Origin: DASZUK01 sp963844575
GTDB lineage: Bacteria; Actinomycetota; Acidimicrobiia; Acidimicrobiales; RAAP-2
Reading direction: 5' to 3'
DNA length: 64,000 bases
Assembly (NCBI GenBank): GCA_963844575.1
Contig: CAWJOU010000005.1
Coordinates: 2,232,001 to 2,296,000 of the forward strand
A program made the translations under genes and the position numbers. Shown piece after piece: positions 1 through 7,744 of the stretch. Below the pieces are notes generated by a model that was given only the letters and a program-made list of their open reading frames with translations, was not told the origin of the DNA and ran no database searches. The first letter of the stretch is position 1. Every line of letters starts with the position of its first letter.

Positions 1-32
1 GCCAGCTGGTCGGCGACAGCCATCTCCGTTTT

Positions 33-94
33 CTACCACTTGGTAAGAGCCGTGTCTACCATTTGGTAGGCAAGGGGCGTCTACCATGCGGTAG
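33..94. promoter_or_regulatory. Triple palindromic operator of the TetR gene
   Basis: Three related dyads lie directly before the start codon at 95: TACCA-CT-TGGTA (35-46), CTACCA-TT-TGGTAG (56-69, perfect) and CTACC-ATGC-GGTAG (81-94, imperfect centre). Their starts are 23-25 bp apart, about two helical turns, so dimers would bind the same face. The third dyad contains TACCAT (82-87), a plausible -10 hexamer placed 13 nt before the ATG, which suggests a leaderless transcript repressed by its own product. Confidence 0.75.
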
Positions 95-718
95 ATGGCG
101 ACCGGGACGACGAAGGGCGGGAGCGGCACGGCCGACCGGATCCTCGACGTCGCGCTCTCGTCGTTCGGGACCCGCGGCTACGAGGCGACGTCGCTGGACG
201 CGCTGGCCGGGTCGCTGGACGTCGCGAAGCAGACGATCCTGTACTGGTTCCCGAGCAAGGACGCGCTGCTCGTCGCGCTGATCGATCGGAGCGCCGCCGA
301 GCTGGCCGAGGCGATGCAGGCCGCGCTCGACGGCGCCGGCGACGGTTGGGAGCGCATCGAAGCCGTCGTTCGCTCCGTCTTCCGGCTCGCCGCCCGCCGC
401 CCGGAGCTCCTCGGGCTCGTCCGGGAAGTCGCTCGGCTCGGGCCGCCGCCGGCGACGCAGATGACCGTCGCGCTGCGCCCACTCGTCGAACGGGCGTCGC
501 AGTTCCTCCGGGCCCAGATGGACGCTGGGCAGATGCGGCGCCACGATCCCGACCTGTTGCTGCTGGCGATCTACTCGACGGTGATCGGGATGGTCACCGA
601 GGTCGAGGTGCTGCGGGCGCTCGGCGAGGAGCCGACGGCCCGGTCGCTCGTCCGTCGCCGGGCCGACGTTCTCGACCTGCTCCGCTCCGCGCTGATGGCC
701 GACCCCGCGCCGGGCTGA
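95..718 (+). CDS. TetR family transcriptional regulator
   Basis: A one-component repressor of 207 aa, typical TetR length. Residues 13-60 form the HTH domain: helix ADRILDVALSSFG, then the recognition segment around KQTILYWFPSKDALL. The rest is an all-helical ligand and dimerisation domain. The ATG at 95 starts one base after the last of three palindromes and has no Shine-Dalgarno, so leaderless translation is likely; the in-frame ATG at 86 is closed by a stop at 92. The palindromes imply autoregulation. The inducer and target genes are not shown here; the membrane protein downstream faces the other way. Confidence 0.85.
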   Translation: MATGTTKGGSGTADRILDVALSSFGTRGYEATSLDALAGSLDVAKQTILYWFPSKDALLVALIDRSAAELAEAMQAALDGAGDGWERIEAVVRSVFRLAARRPELLGLVREVARLGPPPATQMTVALRPLVERASQFLRAQMDAGQMRRHDPDLLLLAIYSTVIGMVTEVEVLRALGEEPTARSLVRRRADVLDLLRSALMADPAPG

Positions 719-751
719 CGAGCTGGGCGGTCGGCGGAGCGGGCGCCGACG

Positions 752-1864
752 TCAGTCGGGCGGCGGCGTCTTCTTCTTGGGCGGCGCCTTCGGCGTGTAG
801 CGCTTGTTGGCGGGCGGCGCGGTCCGGCCGGTGGGGGACGGCGGTGGCTGGTTCTTGCGGGAGCGGCGGCTGGCGTTCGTCGTGCTGCCGCCTGACCGTC
901 CGCTGGCCGCGCCGGCCTTCGGTGCCGGTCCGCGCCGCGGCGGCGTGTACCCGGGCAGGGGCGCCTTGGCCGACGGCGAGCCGTACTTCTGGCTACGCCA
1001 CGCCCGGAGCAGCAGCCAGCCGCCGGCGAAGATGAACGGCAGGACGATGATCGTGTTGGCGATGACCGAGCCGATCGCCAGGCCGGTCAGGACCAACGTG
1101 AACGCCAGCGGCGCCCGGCGACCGATGCGGACCGTGACGAAGATCGCCGCCGAGAACACGAGCAGGAGGATGAGCGAGAACGCGTAGTGGCTCGTCGGGT
1201 AGACGGTGTTGCACGTCGCCGCGCTCCCGCTGTGCGTCGTGTACGTGTAGTGGTTCGCACAGGTGTGGCCGCTCGGCTTCGTCGTCGTCGCGACGGAGAC
1301 CCGGCGAACCATGTACGGGATCGTCGAGACCAGCGTCAGGACGACGGCCAGCCCGGAAGCGATGTACCCGATCTTCCGCTCGGTCGGGTCGATCTGGTTG
1401 ACGAGGTTTCGCTTCTGGGTCTCCGTCATCGCCGAGAAGTCCGGCGTCGGCTGCTGGGCGGCCGGCTTCGACCGGGATGCCCGTTGTCCGGACTGGCGGG
1501 GCGGCGTCACGAACGTCTTCGACAGCCGCTGCCAGCCCGTCGTCCATACCGGCGAGTTGGGTCGGCCGTTCGACGCGCCGTCCGAAACGTCGTCGTCCTC
1601 GTCGCCGTCGTCCTCGGCCGAGCCGTCGTCGTCGTCGTTGTCGTTGTCGTCGACGGTGTCCTCGGCGACCGTGTCATCGTCGGTGACCGTGTTGTAGTCG
1701 GTATCGTCCGCCGCGTTACCCGCTACCTGGGCCTCGCCGTCGATATCGGCGTCGCCCGTTGCGTGGGGACTCCCGTTCGAGGACTCGTCGACGGTGTCGT
1801 CCGGCGAGCTCGCCGAGCCGGGCTGTCGGTCGGCCGGACCGGTGCCGGATCGTTTTTTCGCCAT
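752..1864 (-). CDS. Acidic low-complexity membrane protein, unknown function
   Basis: 370 aa. Residues 1-100 are disordered and very acidic, rich in D, E, N and T with runs such as DDNDNDDDDG. Two hydrophobic segments follow: one around IGYIASGLAVVLTLVSTIPYM, then a pair around YAFSLILLLVFSAAIFVTV and FTLVLTGLAIGSVIANTIIVL. The C-terminal 90 residues are basic and rich in P, G and K, ending in KKKTPPPD. A small loop with two Cys lies between the first two membrane segments. I do not recognise a family. The charge split suggests cytoplasmic acidic and basic tails on a small integral membrane core. It starts at the ATG shared with no SD and is divergent from the ArsR-SRPBCC gene. Confidence 0.6.
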   Translation of the reverse strand: MAKKRSGTGPADRQPGSASSPDDTVDESSNGSPHATGDADIDGEAQVAGNAADDTDYNTVTDDDTVAEDTVDDNDNDDDDGSAEDDGDEDDDVSDGASNGRPNSPVWTTGWQRLSKTFVTPPRQSGQRASRSKPAAQQPTPDFSAMTETQKRNLVNQIDPTERKIGYIASGLAVVLTLVSTIPYMVRRVSVATTTKPSGHTCANHYTYTTHSGSAATCNTVYPTSHYAFSLILLLVFSAAIFVTVRIGRRAPLAFTLVLTGLAIGSVIANTIIVLPFIFAGGWLLLRAWRSQKYGSPSAKAPLPGYTPPRRGPAPKAGAASGRSGGSTTNASRRSRKNQPPPSPTGRTAPPANKRYTPKAPPKKKTPPPD

Positions 1865-1917
1865 GAGCCATCCAGGCTACCTGGAGGCATCCCGCTGGCG
1901 GAAAACGCGGGTCACCC

Positions 1918-1966
1918 TTGACAGGCAACCGAGAGGCTGCCTACGGTTAGGCAACCATATGGTTGC
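1918..1966 (+). promoter_or_regulatory. Promoter and 16-bp operator palindrome of the ArsR-SRPBCC gene
   Basis: TTGACA (1918-1923) and TACGGT (1942-1947) are separated by 18 bp and form a good -35/-10 pair. A perfect palindrome GCAACCATATGGTTGC (1951-1966) covers the expected transcription start and the ATG at 1959. A partial copy GGCAACC lies at 1923-1929, inside the -35/-10 spacer. Binding of the encoded ArsR-type regulator here would block both polymerase and ribosome access. Confidence 0.75.
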
Positions 1967-2828
1967 GTTTTTGGACTTGGAAGAAGGGGATGAGGTGTTC
2001 CGGGCGCTGGCGGACCGGAGCCGCCGGCGGCTGCTCGACGGCCTGAACGCTCGCAGCGGGCAGAGCCTGCGGGAGCTCTGCAGTGGGCTCTCGATGACGA
2101 GGCAGTCGGTCAGCAAGCATCTGGCCGTCCTGGAGGCGGCCGGCCTGGTCACGTCGTTGCGGCGGGGCCGGGAGAAGCTCCACTACCTCAACCCGGCGCC
2201 GATCAACGACATCGCGGACCGATGGATGAGCCACTACGACCAGAAACGAGCGCAGGTCCTGGCGGACCTGAAGAGAGCACTGGAGGACCTACCAATGGAT
2301 GCAGCCGACGGGAACGGAGCAGTAGGGAACGGAACGGCCGCAGTGCCGGCGGCGACACGGCCGGCGTTCGTCTACCGGACGTACATCCGGACGACGCCGG
2401 AACGGCTGTGGCAGATGCTCACCGACCCGGTCTTCACCGAGCAGTGGTGGAACACGACGTTCGAGACGGACTGGAAGGTCGGATCGTCGATGGTCTGGCA
2501 CAACCACGGCGTGACGATCGTCGACCCCGAGCAGGTCGTCCTGGAGTACGACCCGCCGCGGCGGCTGTCGTACACGTGGCACACGTTCACGCCGGAGGTC
2601 GCGGCGCGGTTCGACTTCAGCGACGAGCTCATGGCCAAGTTGACGACCGAGCGCCGGTCCCGGGTGACGTTCGACATCGAGCCGCTCGGCGACAACGTCA
2701 AGCTGACCGTCGTCCACGACGACTTCGACCCCGGCAGCACGGCCGCGGAGATGGTGAGCGAGGGCTGGTCGCAGCTGCTATCGAGCCTCAAGAGCTTCCT
2801 CGAGACCGGCGAGTTGCTGTCGCTGTAG
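1959..2828 (+). CDS. ArsR-type winged-helix regulator fused to SRPBCC (AHSA1-like) domain
   Basis: 289 aa. Residues 1-100 form an ArsR winged helix (EVFRALADRSRRRLLDGL; recognition helix SMTRQSVSKHLAVLEAAGLV). Residues 130-289 form an SRPBCC/AHSA1-like ligand pocket (YIRTTPERLWQMLTD, QWWNTTF, GWSQLLSSLKSFLETGE). This fused architecture is common in actinobacteria; the hydrophobic pocket probably senses a small molecule, inferred from the fold. The reading frame is open upstream, but the ATG at 1959 sits at the operator and right after a good promoter and begins the conserved HTH, so it is chosen. Confidence 0.85.
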   Translation: MVAFLDLEEGDEVFRALADRSRRRLLDGLNARSGQSLRELCSGLSMTRQSVSKHLAVLEAAGLVTSLRRGREKLHYLNPAPINDIADRWMSHYDQKRAQVLADLKRALEDLPMDAADGNGAVGNGTAAVPAATRPAFVYRTYIRTTPERLWQMLTDPVFTEQWWNTTFETDWKVGSSMVWHNHGVTIVDPEQVVLEYDPPRRLSYTWHTFTPEVAARFDFSDELMAKLTTERRSRVTFDIEPLGDNVKLTVVHDDFDPGSTAAEMVSEGWSQLLSSLKSFLETGELLSL

Positions 2829-2991
2829 ATCTGCAGCGAGGCCGGGGGTTCGGGTCCGGCGAGGCCGGGACTTGTTCGGTGTGGGGCCGGGGTCCCGGTT
2901 TGGCAAGCGGGGGTTCGGTGCGGCGGTCGCGCTATCGTCGACCCCCTGGGTGCGGTCGGTTGGCCGAGCCCACCGGTTGATCCAGTCGACC
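2829..2991 (+). promoter_or_regulatory. Region carrying the original tRNA-Val promoter
   Basis: This stretch between the regulator and the tRNA half-gene is very GC-rich and has no ORF I trust. TATCGT at about 2932-2937 is a plausible -10 for a stable-RNA promoter reading rightward into 2992. Because the tRNA is truncated here, that promoter would now drive only a broken transcript. Confidence 0.35.
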
Positions 2992-3031
2992 GGGCGCTTA
3001 GCTCAGCTGGTTAGAGCGCAGCCTTCACACG
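2992..3031 (+). repeat. Left attachment site: 5' half of tRNA-Val
   Basis: These 40 bp match 19817-19856 exactly, from the acceptor stem GGGCGCT through the D arm and anticodon loop, then diverge. The 3' half of the tRNA is absent, so this is attL and not a functional gene. Confidence 0.85.
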
Positions 3032-3170
3032 TATCGACCTCTGAACGCTATGCTGAGCAGGACTTTTGCAGGTCAGAACCGAGCAGAATCGGCAAAGTTA
3101 TGCGCTGTGACTTCACGCGTTTTCGAGGGTCTGGAAAATGTCCTCTGACCAGGACCCCGCGGCGGACCGC

Positions 3171-3782
3171 TCAGCTTGGCGGGACGATGCCGTGCCGTCG
3201 AAAGAACACCCGCCAGGCTTCGACGTTCTGCTCAGCCAAGGCCAGACCATCGACGTTCGTGTGAGCGGGAGTCGCCCAGTCGATCTCGATTGTGACCCGA
3301 TACCTCTTCCCGCCGTCCGTCATCACCGTCTCCCGGATGCCGGCGGTCGTGGCCCCCTTCCGGGTCCGCGTGGAGTGCTTGTACGTGTTGCAGATGGCGT
3401 CGGCTAACTGCAACGGCGCCGATGTCTTGACGTAATCCACGATCTCTGTTTCGGTCACTGGGAGGTTCGCCAGGTCCCACTTCAACCAATCTGCGAGGTG
3501 ATACGAGTCGAGGAAGATCGACGCGACTCTCGTCTCCACTTCGATGTTGCCCCACGGGGTGCCGTTCTCGTACAGGTCGCGAAGGACCTTGACGTGATGC
3601 GTGAGGGACTGCCACTTCTCCTCCCACGGCCGCCGATCCCCCCGGCGAATGGTGATTCCGACGGCTCCCGCGGTGGCCGTAACGGTCGCAGTGGAAGCCG
3701 CGGCGCCACTCGCACCACTCTCGGGGCCTCCACTGCACGCCGGACAGGCGAAGCTCTCCTGGCAATCAGGGCACGTCAGCAT
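3171..3782 (-). CDS. Zinc-ribbon hypothetical protein, possible HEPN-like helical domain
   Basis: 203 aa from the ATG at 3782, where a zinc ribbon starts (CPDC...CPAC within the first 17 residues). A small-residue linker follows, then a mainly helical domain (WQSLTHHVKVLRDLY, SYHLADWLKWDL, ADAICNTYKHS) and a strand-rich end (YRVTIEIDW, WRVFFRRHGI). The pattern of a helical bundle with a late N-x-x-K-H motif resembles HEPN-like hypothetical proteins, but I cannot assign a family. The ORF stays open upstream of 3782, but the CxxC module marks the likely beginning. It is the first gene inside the left end of the element. Confidence 0.6.
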   Translation of the reverse strand: MLTCPDCQESFACPACSGGPESGASGAAASTATVTATAGAVGITIRRGDRRPWEEKWQSLTHHVKVLRDLYENGTPWGNIEVETRVASIFLDSYHLADWLKWDLANLPVTETEIVDYVKTSAPLQLADAICNTYKHSTRTRKGATTAGIRETVMTDGGKRYRVTIEIDWATPAHTNVDGLALAEQNVEAWRVFFRRHGIVPPS

Positions 3783-3847
3783 GGCCCCATTCTGGACCGC
3801 CGGCGCTATGCACCTGACCGCTATGCAAACCGAGATAGCTTCAGAAC

Positions 3848-4354
3848 ATGGCAAAGTGGGAGCGACGGGACGAGGTGGCGTCCGCGGTCCGCGCCGTCGC
3901 CCGAACCCGGCGCCATCGCCGCAACCGCCACGCAGGGGGGCCATCTTGGCTCGACGTCGATGCGGTCGCCGCGGACTACGAGCGGGCCGATAACGAGGCG
4001 CGCTTCTGCCGCAAGGAGTTCAGGTCCGATCGGTCCATCTACTCCGCAGGCCCCAAGGCACCCGAGCAGCTCGAAGCTTTGGACCGAGCTGCGGATGAAG
4101 CCGAGGACGCCTTGGTGGTGACCGCGCTGGCCGTGGTGACCGTCGTCGAGGACGCCGTCAGCCGCGAGGAAGCCCACCGTCGGCTGGTCCTCCTCGGCTG
4201 CCTTCCGTTGGTTGACGCACCGGCGCCCGAGCTGACGGCTGACGCTCTGGAATCCGACGATCCTCCCGGCCAGCTCATCGTTGCTCTCCCTGTCGTTTCA
4301 CACGCGCCTCCCGCGGCCCTCGTCCCCGCTCCTTGGGGAGGCGCCGCCGCGTAA
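3848..4354 (+). CDS. Hypothetical protein of the integrated element
   Basis: 168 aa. The N-terminal 35 residues are highly basic (AVARTRRHRRNRH). The middle is acidic and helical (YERADNEARFCRKEF, EALDRAADEAEDALVVTALAVVTVVEDAVSREEAHRRL), likely a helical hairpin. The C-terminus is Pro/Ala-rich. No family is recognised. It is divergent from the zinc-ribbon gene with 65 bp between them, where two GCTATGCA motifs lie (3807-3827). Coding is supported by a clean ORF, but there is no strong SD. Confidence 0.5.
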   Translation: MAKWERRDEVASAVRAVARTRRHRRNRHAGGPSWLDVDAVAADYERADNEARFCRKEFRSDRSIYSAGPKAPEQLEALDRAADEAEDALVVTALAVVTVVEDAVSREEAHRRLVLLGCLPLVDAPAPELTADALESDDPPGQLIVALPVVSHAPPAALVPAPWGGAAA

Positions 4355-4396
4355 ACCGCCTGCGCCTCCCTCACACCGTGAGAGGAGGGCAGGAAG

Positions 4397-4767
4397 GTGC
4401 CCATCGAAGTCCCGCCAACGAGGCGGCCCCCCGGCCTGACGACCAGCGAAAAGACGCTGCGAGCAAAGGCCGCCGCCCACAAGTCGTGGGCGAACACGTC
4501 CGACCCGTCGGCCCGAACGGCTCCAGGCCGTAAGGCGTTCGACGAGCGATTCCTCAACGAGGTCGATCCCGACCGCACCCTGCCGGCGGCAGAGCGCGAG
4601 CGTCGGGCGGCGTCAGCCAAGAGGGCGTACTTCGCCAGGTGGCGCTCGCCAGCGCCCGCGCCCGGCGCAAGTCGGAGGACGTGACGCCGTGCGCGCCCGA
4701 CGACTCACTGTCCACGTCGGAGTCCATTAACGACATGTCCGACGCTGCGGCGTCCTCGGGGAGGTGA
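4397..4767 (+). pseudogene. Small conserved actinobacterial protein with a one-base frameshift
   Basis: The intact frame reads TLRAKAAAHKSWANTSD, TAPGRKAFDERFLNEVDP and LPAAERERRAASAKRAYFAR, which I recognise as a small actinobacterial family of unknown function whose next residues are normally LALxSARxRRK. Here the frame goes off at about 4640. Adding one base before TGG (4640-4642) restores LALASARARRKSED and carries the ORF on to a stop at 4765-4767. This is either a real single-base deletion or a sequence error. The family lacks an assigned role; it often lies near mobile-element replication genes, as here. Confidence 0.6.
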
Positions 4768-4790
4768 GGGCCAAGTAACCCGAAGCTGAC

Positions 4791-4890
4791 CGACCGAGGA
4801 CCCCGTCCTGGGGCCGACAATCCCCAGGAGGAGTCATTCGCCCGAAAAGGTGAGGACCCCACCTGCGACAACAGATGGGGTCCTCGGTCG
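4791..4890 (+). promoter_or_regulatory. Structured rep leader with mutually exclusive hairpins
   Basis: Segment A (4791-4804) is a perfect 14-bp complement of segment C (4877-4890). Segment B (4852-4861) is a perfect 10-bp complement of the 5' part of C (4876-4885). A third hairpin, CCTGGGG (4807-4813) with CCCCAGG (4822-4828), lies between A and B. A-C and B-C cannot form together, which is the layout of an attenuator or antisense-controlled leader. It ends 27 nt before the start codon of the rep-like gene, whose SD AGGAG lies at 4904-4908. Confidence 0.55.
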
Positions 4891-4917
4891 ATCGTTCCTC
4901 ACCAGGAGTGACCTGCG

Positions 4918-5538
4918 ATGAACAGTACCGAGCAGTTTGAAGCCGCGCAAGGAACAACCGGCGGCCAGTCCAATAATCCCGATCGCCCGTCGGTCACCGA
5001 ACAGTCCGCAAGTCCGACCGAGGCCCACTTCGTCAAGTCCTACGACTGGGCACGCACCCGGCTCCGCGGCCACGGAACGGCGTTGGAGGCGTACGAGTTT
5101 CTGTCCAGCAAGGTCTGGACCGACAACGGGTTCAACGTCGGGCAGGACGCCATCGCCGAGGCCATCGGGCGCAGCCGGCGAACCGTCATCCGGGTCATCG
5201 ACCTGCTGGAGGCGACGCACTACAGCCACGGCCAGGACGAGCCCTGCCCTGGCGATGGCACCTGCGTGCAGTTGGTCGTCCGACGCCGCGAGAACTACCT
5301 GCACGGGAACGGCTGGGCGCGGTACTGGGTGAACACCAGCGAGGACGCAGTAGATGCTGCGCTCGGCGTGGTGCGTCTGCCGATGGAGGAGGCCGACGAA
5401 GACGCCGTAGACGTCACCCCAGCGGTTGTCGATGTGACACAGATGTCACCGCCCGAGGTGACACCAGTGTCACACCGGGACGTGACACCCATGTCACCGC
5501 GTAAGAAGACAGAAACATCCACTAGACGAAATGACCTA
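4918..5538 (+). pseudogene. Putative replication initiator, 5' part (split by IS630/IS982)
   Basis: These 207 codons are the start of a probable replication protein of the phage-O/Rep kind. Residues 40-110 look like a winged helix (ALEAYEFLSSKVW, AIAEAIGRSRRTVIRVIDLLEAT), and residues 170-197 are octapeptide repeats (DVTPMSPR type) encoded by the iterons. IS630 entered the TA of a Leu codon (5536-5538), so the running frame picks up five IS-encoded residues and stops at 5553. Joining 5538 to 7745 continues the same frame without a break (see the 3' part). Start: ATG with a good SD, downstream of a structured leader. The function is inferred from the iterons and the HTH; no catalytic motif is visible. 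Confidence 0.6.
5434..5497. repeat. Three 16-bp palindromic iterons at 24-bp spacing
   Basis: GTGACA-N4-TGTCAC occurs at 5434-5449, 5458-5473 and 5482-5497, exactly 24 bp apart. A degenerate fourth unit lies at about 5410. They lie within the coding sequence of the rep-like gene and encode an 8-residue repeat. Iterons inside the initiator gene are how the lambda O gene carries its origin, so this is a good candidate for the element's replication origin. Confidence 0.7.
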
Positions 5539-6703
5539 AAGAGTTTCGCCTAATACCCCGCTCCAATCGTATGGAGTGAGATACTGGTGGATGTCCACCG
5601 CGACCCCTGCCCCTGCCGGAACGAACGCCGAGCATTCGAAGCCGAAGGTCCGCCCCCGACGCGACTTCGAGGCCATGGAGGCGAGACGCCTGCGGGCAGC
5701 GGACCTGTTCGCAAAGGGGGTCTCCCAGGCCGATATCGGCCGTGAGCTCGGCGTCTCCCACCAGACGGTCTCCGACTGGCACAAGCAGTGGAAGGTGGGT
5801 GGGAAGCGGGCACTGCGACGGGTCGGGAGTCCCGGCCGTCCCCGCAAGGTGTCCGATGCCGATCTGGCCAAGGTGGAGCGGGCCCTCGAGAAAGGCCCGA
5901 AGGCGAACGGCTATCCGACCGACCTGTGGACCCTTGCCCGGGTGGCCCAGGTGATCGACAAGACGACCGGCGTCACGTACCACCCGGGCCACGTCTGGAA
6001 GGTGCTCCGGCGCATGGGCTGGAGCCGGCAGCGTCCGGCCCGCAAGGCATTGGAGCGGGACGACGGAGCCATCGAACAGTGGGTCAACGAGCGCTGGCCG
6101 ACGGTAAAAAAAACGCCCGGGCCAGGGATGCCTGGATCGTCTTCCAGGACGAGAGCGGATTCAGCCTCCTCCCCTCGGTGAGATCCACCTGGGCGCCCAA
6201 GGGAAAGACCCCGGTCCTCCGCCACCACTTCAGCTGGAAGCGCCTCTCCATGTCGGCCGCCCTGTGCTTCCGGCCCGACGGCAGCGAGGCATCCCTCGTC
6301 TTCGGCATGCAGGCCGGTGCCTACAACGACCGGTCCCTCATGGAGTTCTTGACTGAGCTCCACCGCCACCTCGACGGTGACAAAGTCACCCTCATCTGGG
6401 ACGGGCTCCCCTCTCACCGCAGCCGGGCCATGCAGCGCTTCATCAACGAACAACGCCGATGGCTCGTGGTCGAACGGCTTCCCGCCTACGCCCCCGACCT
6501 CAACCCCGTCGAACAGGTGTGGGGGAACCTGAAGGGCGGCGAGCTCGCCAACCTCTGTCCCGACACCATCGGCGACGCCGAAGAGATCGTCGACCAAGGG
6601 CTCTGTCGGATCGGGAACGAGACCAACTTGGCCTTCGCCTTCCTGCGCCACTGCGGTCTCAAGCTGTGACCAGGGTCGGCGCGGTATTACGCGAAGGTCT
6701 TTA
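5537..6703 (+). mobile_element. IS630-family insertion sequence (copy 1)
   Basis: The ends are imperfect inverted repeats that read CTAAAGAGTTTCGCC at the left and, on the complement, CTAAAGACCTTCGCG at the right, both followed by TAATACC. They are flanked by the TA dinucleotide typical of IS630/Tc1 insertion (5537-5538 and 6702-6703). The insertion split the rep-like gene. Confidence 0.8.
5591..6669 (+). CDS. IS630-family transposase made by -1 frameshifting
   Basis: This is a DDE transposase in two overlapping frames. Frame one, from the ATG at 5591, has an HTH (VSQADIGRELGVSHQTVSDWHKQW) and a second HTH region ending WPTVKK. At A8 (6106-6113) the zero-frame codons read A AAA AAA, a classic slippery heptamer. 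A -1 shift leads into KNARARDAWIVFQDESGF and the catalytic core: D (FQDES), D (IWDGLPSHRS) and E (LNPVEQVWGNLK). The shifted product is about 359 aa, normal for the family. IS630 members expressed by frameshifting are known, so I treat this as programmed rather than broken. Confidence 0.8.
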
Positions 6704-6708
6704 GATGA

Positions 6709-7742
6709 TTAATTCCAAGGGGTCAGTGGTCATAGGCGAGCAGCGACCGGTGGGGCCGGGCACCGACGCGGTCGTTGTGCCAGATGACTGCGGTCAGGGC
6801 GAGCAGGCGTTGCAGCACCCGTACGACGACTCCGGCCTTCGTTCGGCCGCCATGGCGCTCGAGGTCGAGCTGGCCCTTCAAGGTGTCGTTGACCGACTCG
6901 ATGACCTGGCGAAGGGGTTTCAAGAACCGGGCGCCCGGACGCTGGTCTTCGCCCCGCATGGCCGGTCGGAGCAAGGTGGCACCGTGATCGGCCAAGAAGG
7001 TCTCGAGCTCGGCGCTGCGGTACCCCTTGTCGGCCAAGACGACCTGGCCGGGGTGGTCATCGAGCAGCTCGGGCTCGATTTCCAAGAGGTCCCGGAGTAC
7101 CTCGCGCTCGTCGAGCTTGGGGTTCGAGAGGGCGAAGGTGATCGGCAGCCCGCCCGGCGTCGTGACCAGGTGGAGCCGGAGGCCCCAGAAGTAGCGGGAG
7201 TGACTGGCGCAGTACCCGTAGTCGGCGAAGCCGGACAGCTCGCTGCGCTTGGCCGTCTCCCGAGACCGCCCGCACTCGACGGGGGTGGAGTCCACCATCC
7301 AGAGGTCGTCGGACCACAACGTCGTCTGGCGGGCCACCGTCCGGATGAGGGCCTGGAGTTGCCCGGCGGCGGCCCGGAGGCGCTTGTTGTAGCCGGACTG
7401 GTTGGGCACGTAGGGGAACAGGTGCCAAAGGTGCGCCTTGGCGAAGCGGAGGAACCGGGTTTCGGAGCTGAAGCCCAACAGGGCCTGGACGACCGACAGC
7501 GTGACGAGCTCGGCGTCGGAGAGCTTCGGGGCGATCCCGACGACCGGTCGGTATCGGGCCAGCTCGGGATGGGTCTTCAACTCGTCGTCGACATGCACGT
7601 AGAGTGCCGTGCAAAGGGTGTCCAGATCGGCGTCCATGAGACCTCCAAGGTCGGAATGGCTTTGAGCAACGCCGATCTTGGACACCTTTTTCGCGCCGGT
7701 GGTGGACCGCTGCGCAGCAGCGATCCCTTGGAATCACTCGTC
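6709..7742 (-). mobile_element. IS982-family insertion sequence
   Basis: Inverted ends share ATTCCAAGGG (left 6712-6721, complement at 7725-7734) with looser similarity outside it. Flanking 7-bp direct repeats TAGATGA (6702-6708 and 7743-7749) fit IS982 target duplication. The repeat is original rep-gene sequence, so this element inserted just right of the earlier IS630. Confidence 0.75.
6723..7637 (-). CDS. IS982-family transposase
   Basis: 304 aa from the ATG at 7637 (MDADLDTLCTALYVHVDD). It has the IS982 hallmarks: an N-terminal helical region (LSDAELVTLSVVQALLGF), then a DDE core with the first Asp in WMVDSTPVECGRSRETAKRS, the second in VVLADKGYRS, and the Glu in QVIESVNDTLKGQL. It is full length and apparently intact. 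An upstream in-frame ATG (7685) adds 16 residues but lies near the IS end and lacks an SD. A truncated second copy of the IS start lies at 13923-14036. Confidence 0.85.
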   Translation of the reverse strand: MDADLDTLCTALYVHVDDELKTHPELARYRPVVGIAPKLSDAELVTLSVVQALLGFSSETRFLRFAKAHLWHLFPYVPNQSGYNKRLRAAAGQLQALIRTVARQTTLWSDDLWMVDSTPVECGRSRETAKRSELSGFADYGYCASHSRYFWGLRLHLVTTPGGLPITFALSNPKLDEREVLRDLLEIEPELLDDHPGQVVLADKGYRSAELETFLADHGATLLRPAMRGEDQRPGARFLKPLRQVIESVNDTLKGQLDLERHGGRTKAGVVVRVLQRLLALTAVIWHNDRVGARPHRSLLAYDH

Positions 7743-7744
7743 TA

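Noticed and set aside
2992..3031. A second functional tRNA gene
   Set aside because: The 3' half is missing; after the anticodon loop the sequence diverges and cannot form the T arm or acceptor stem.
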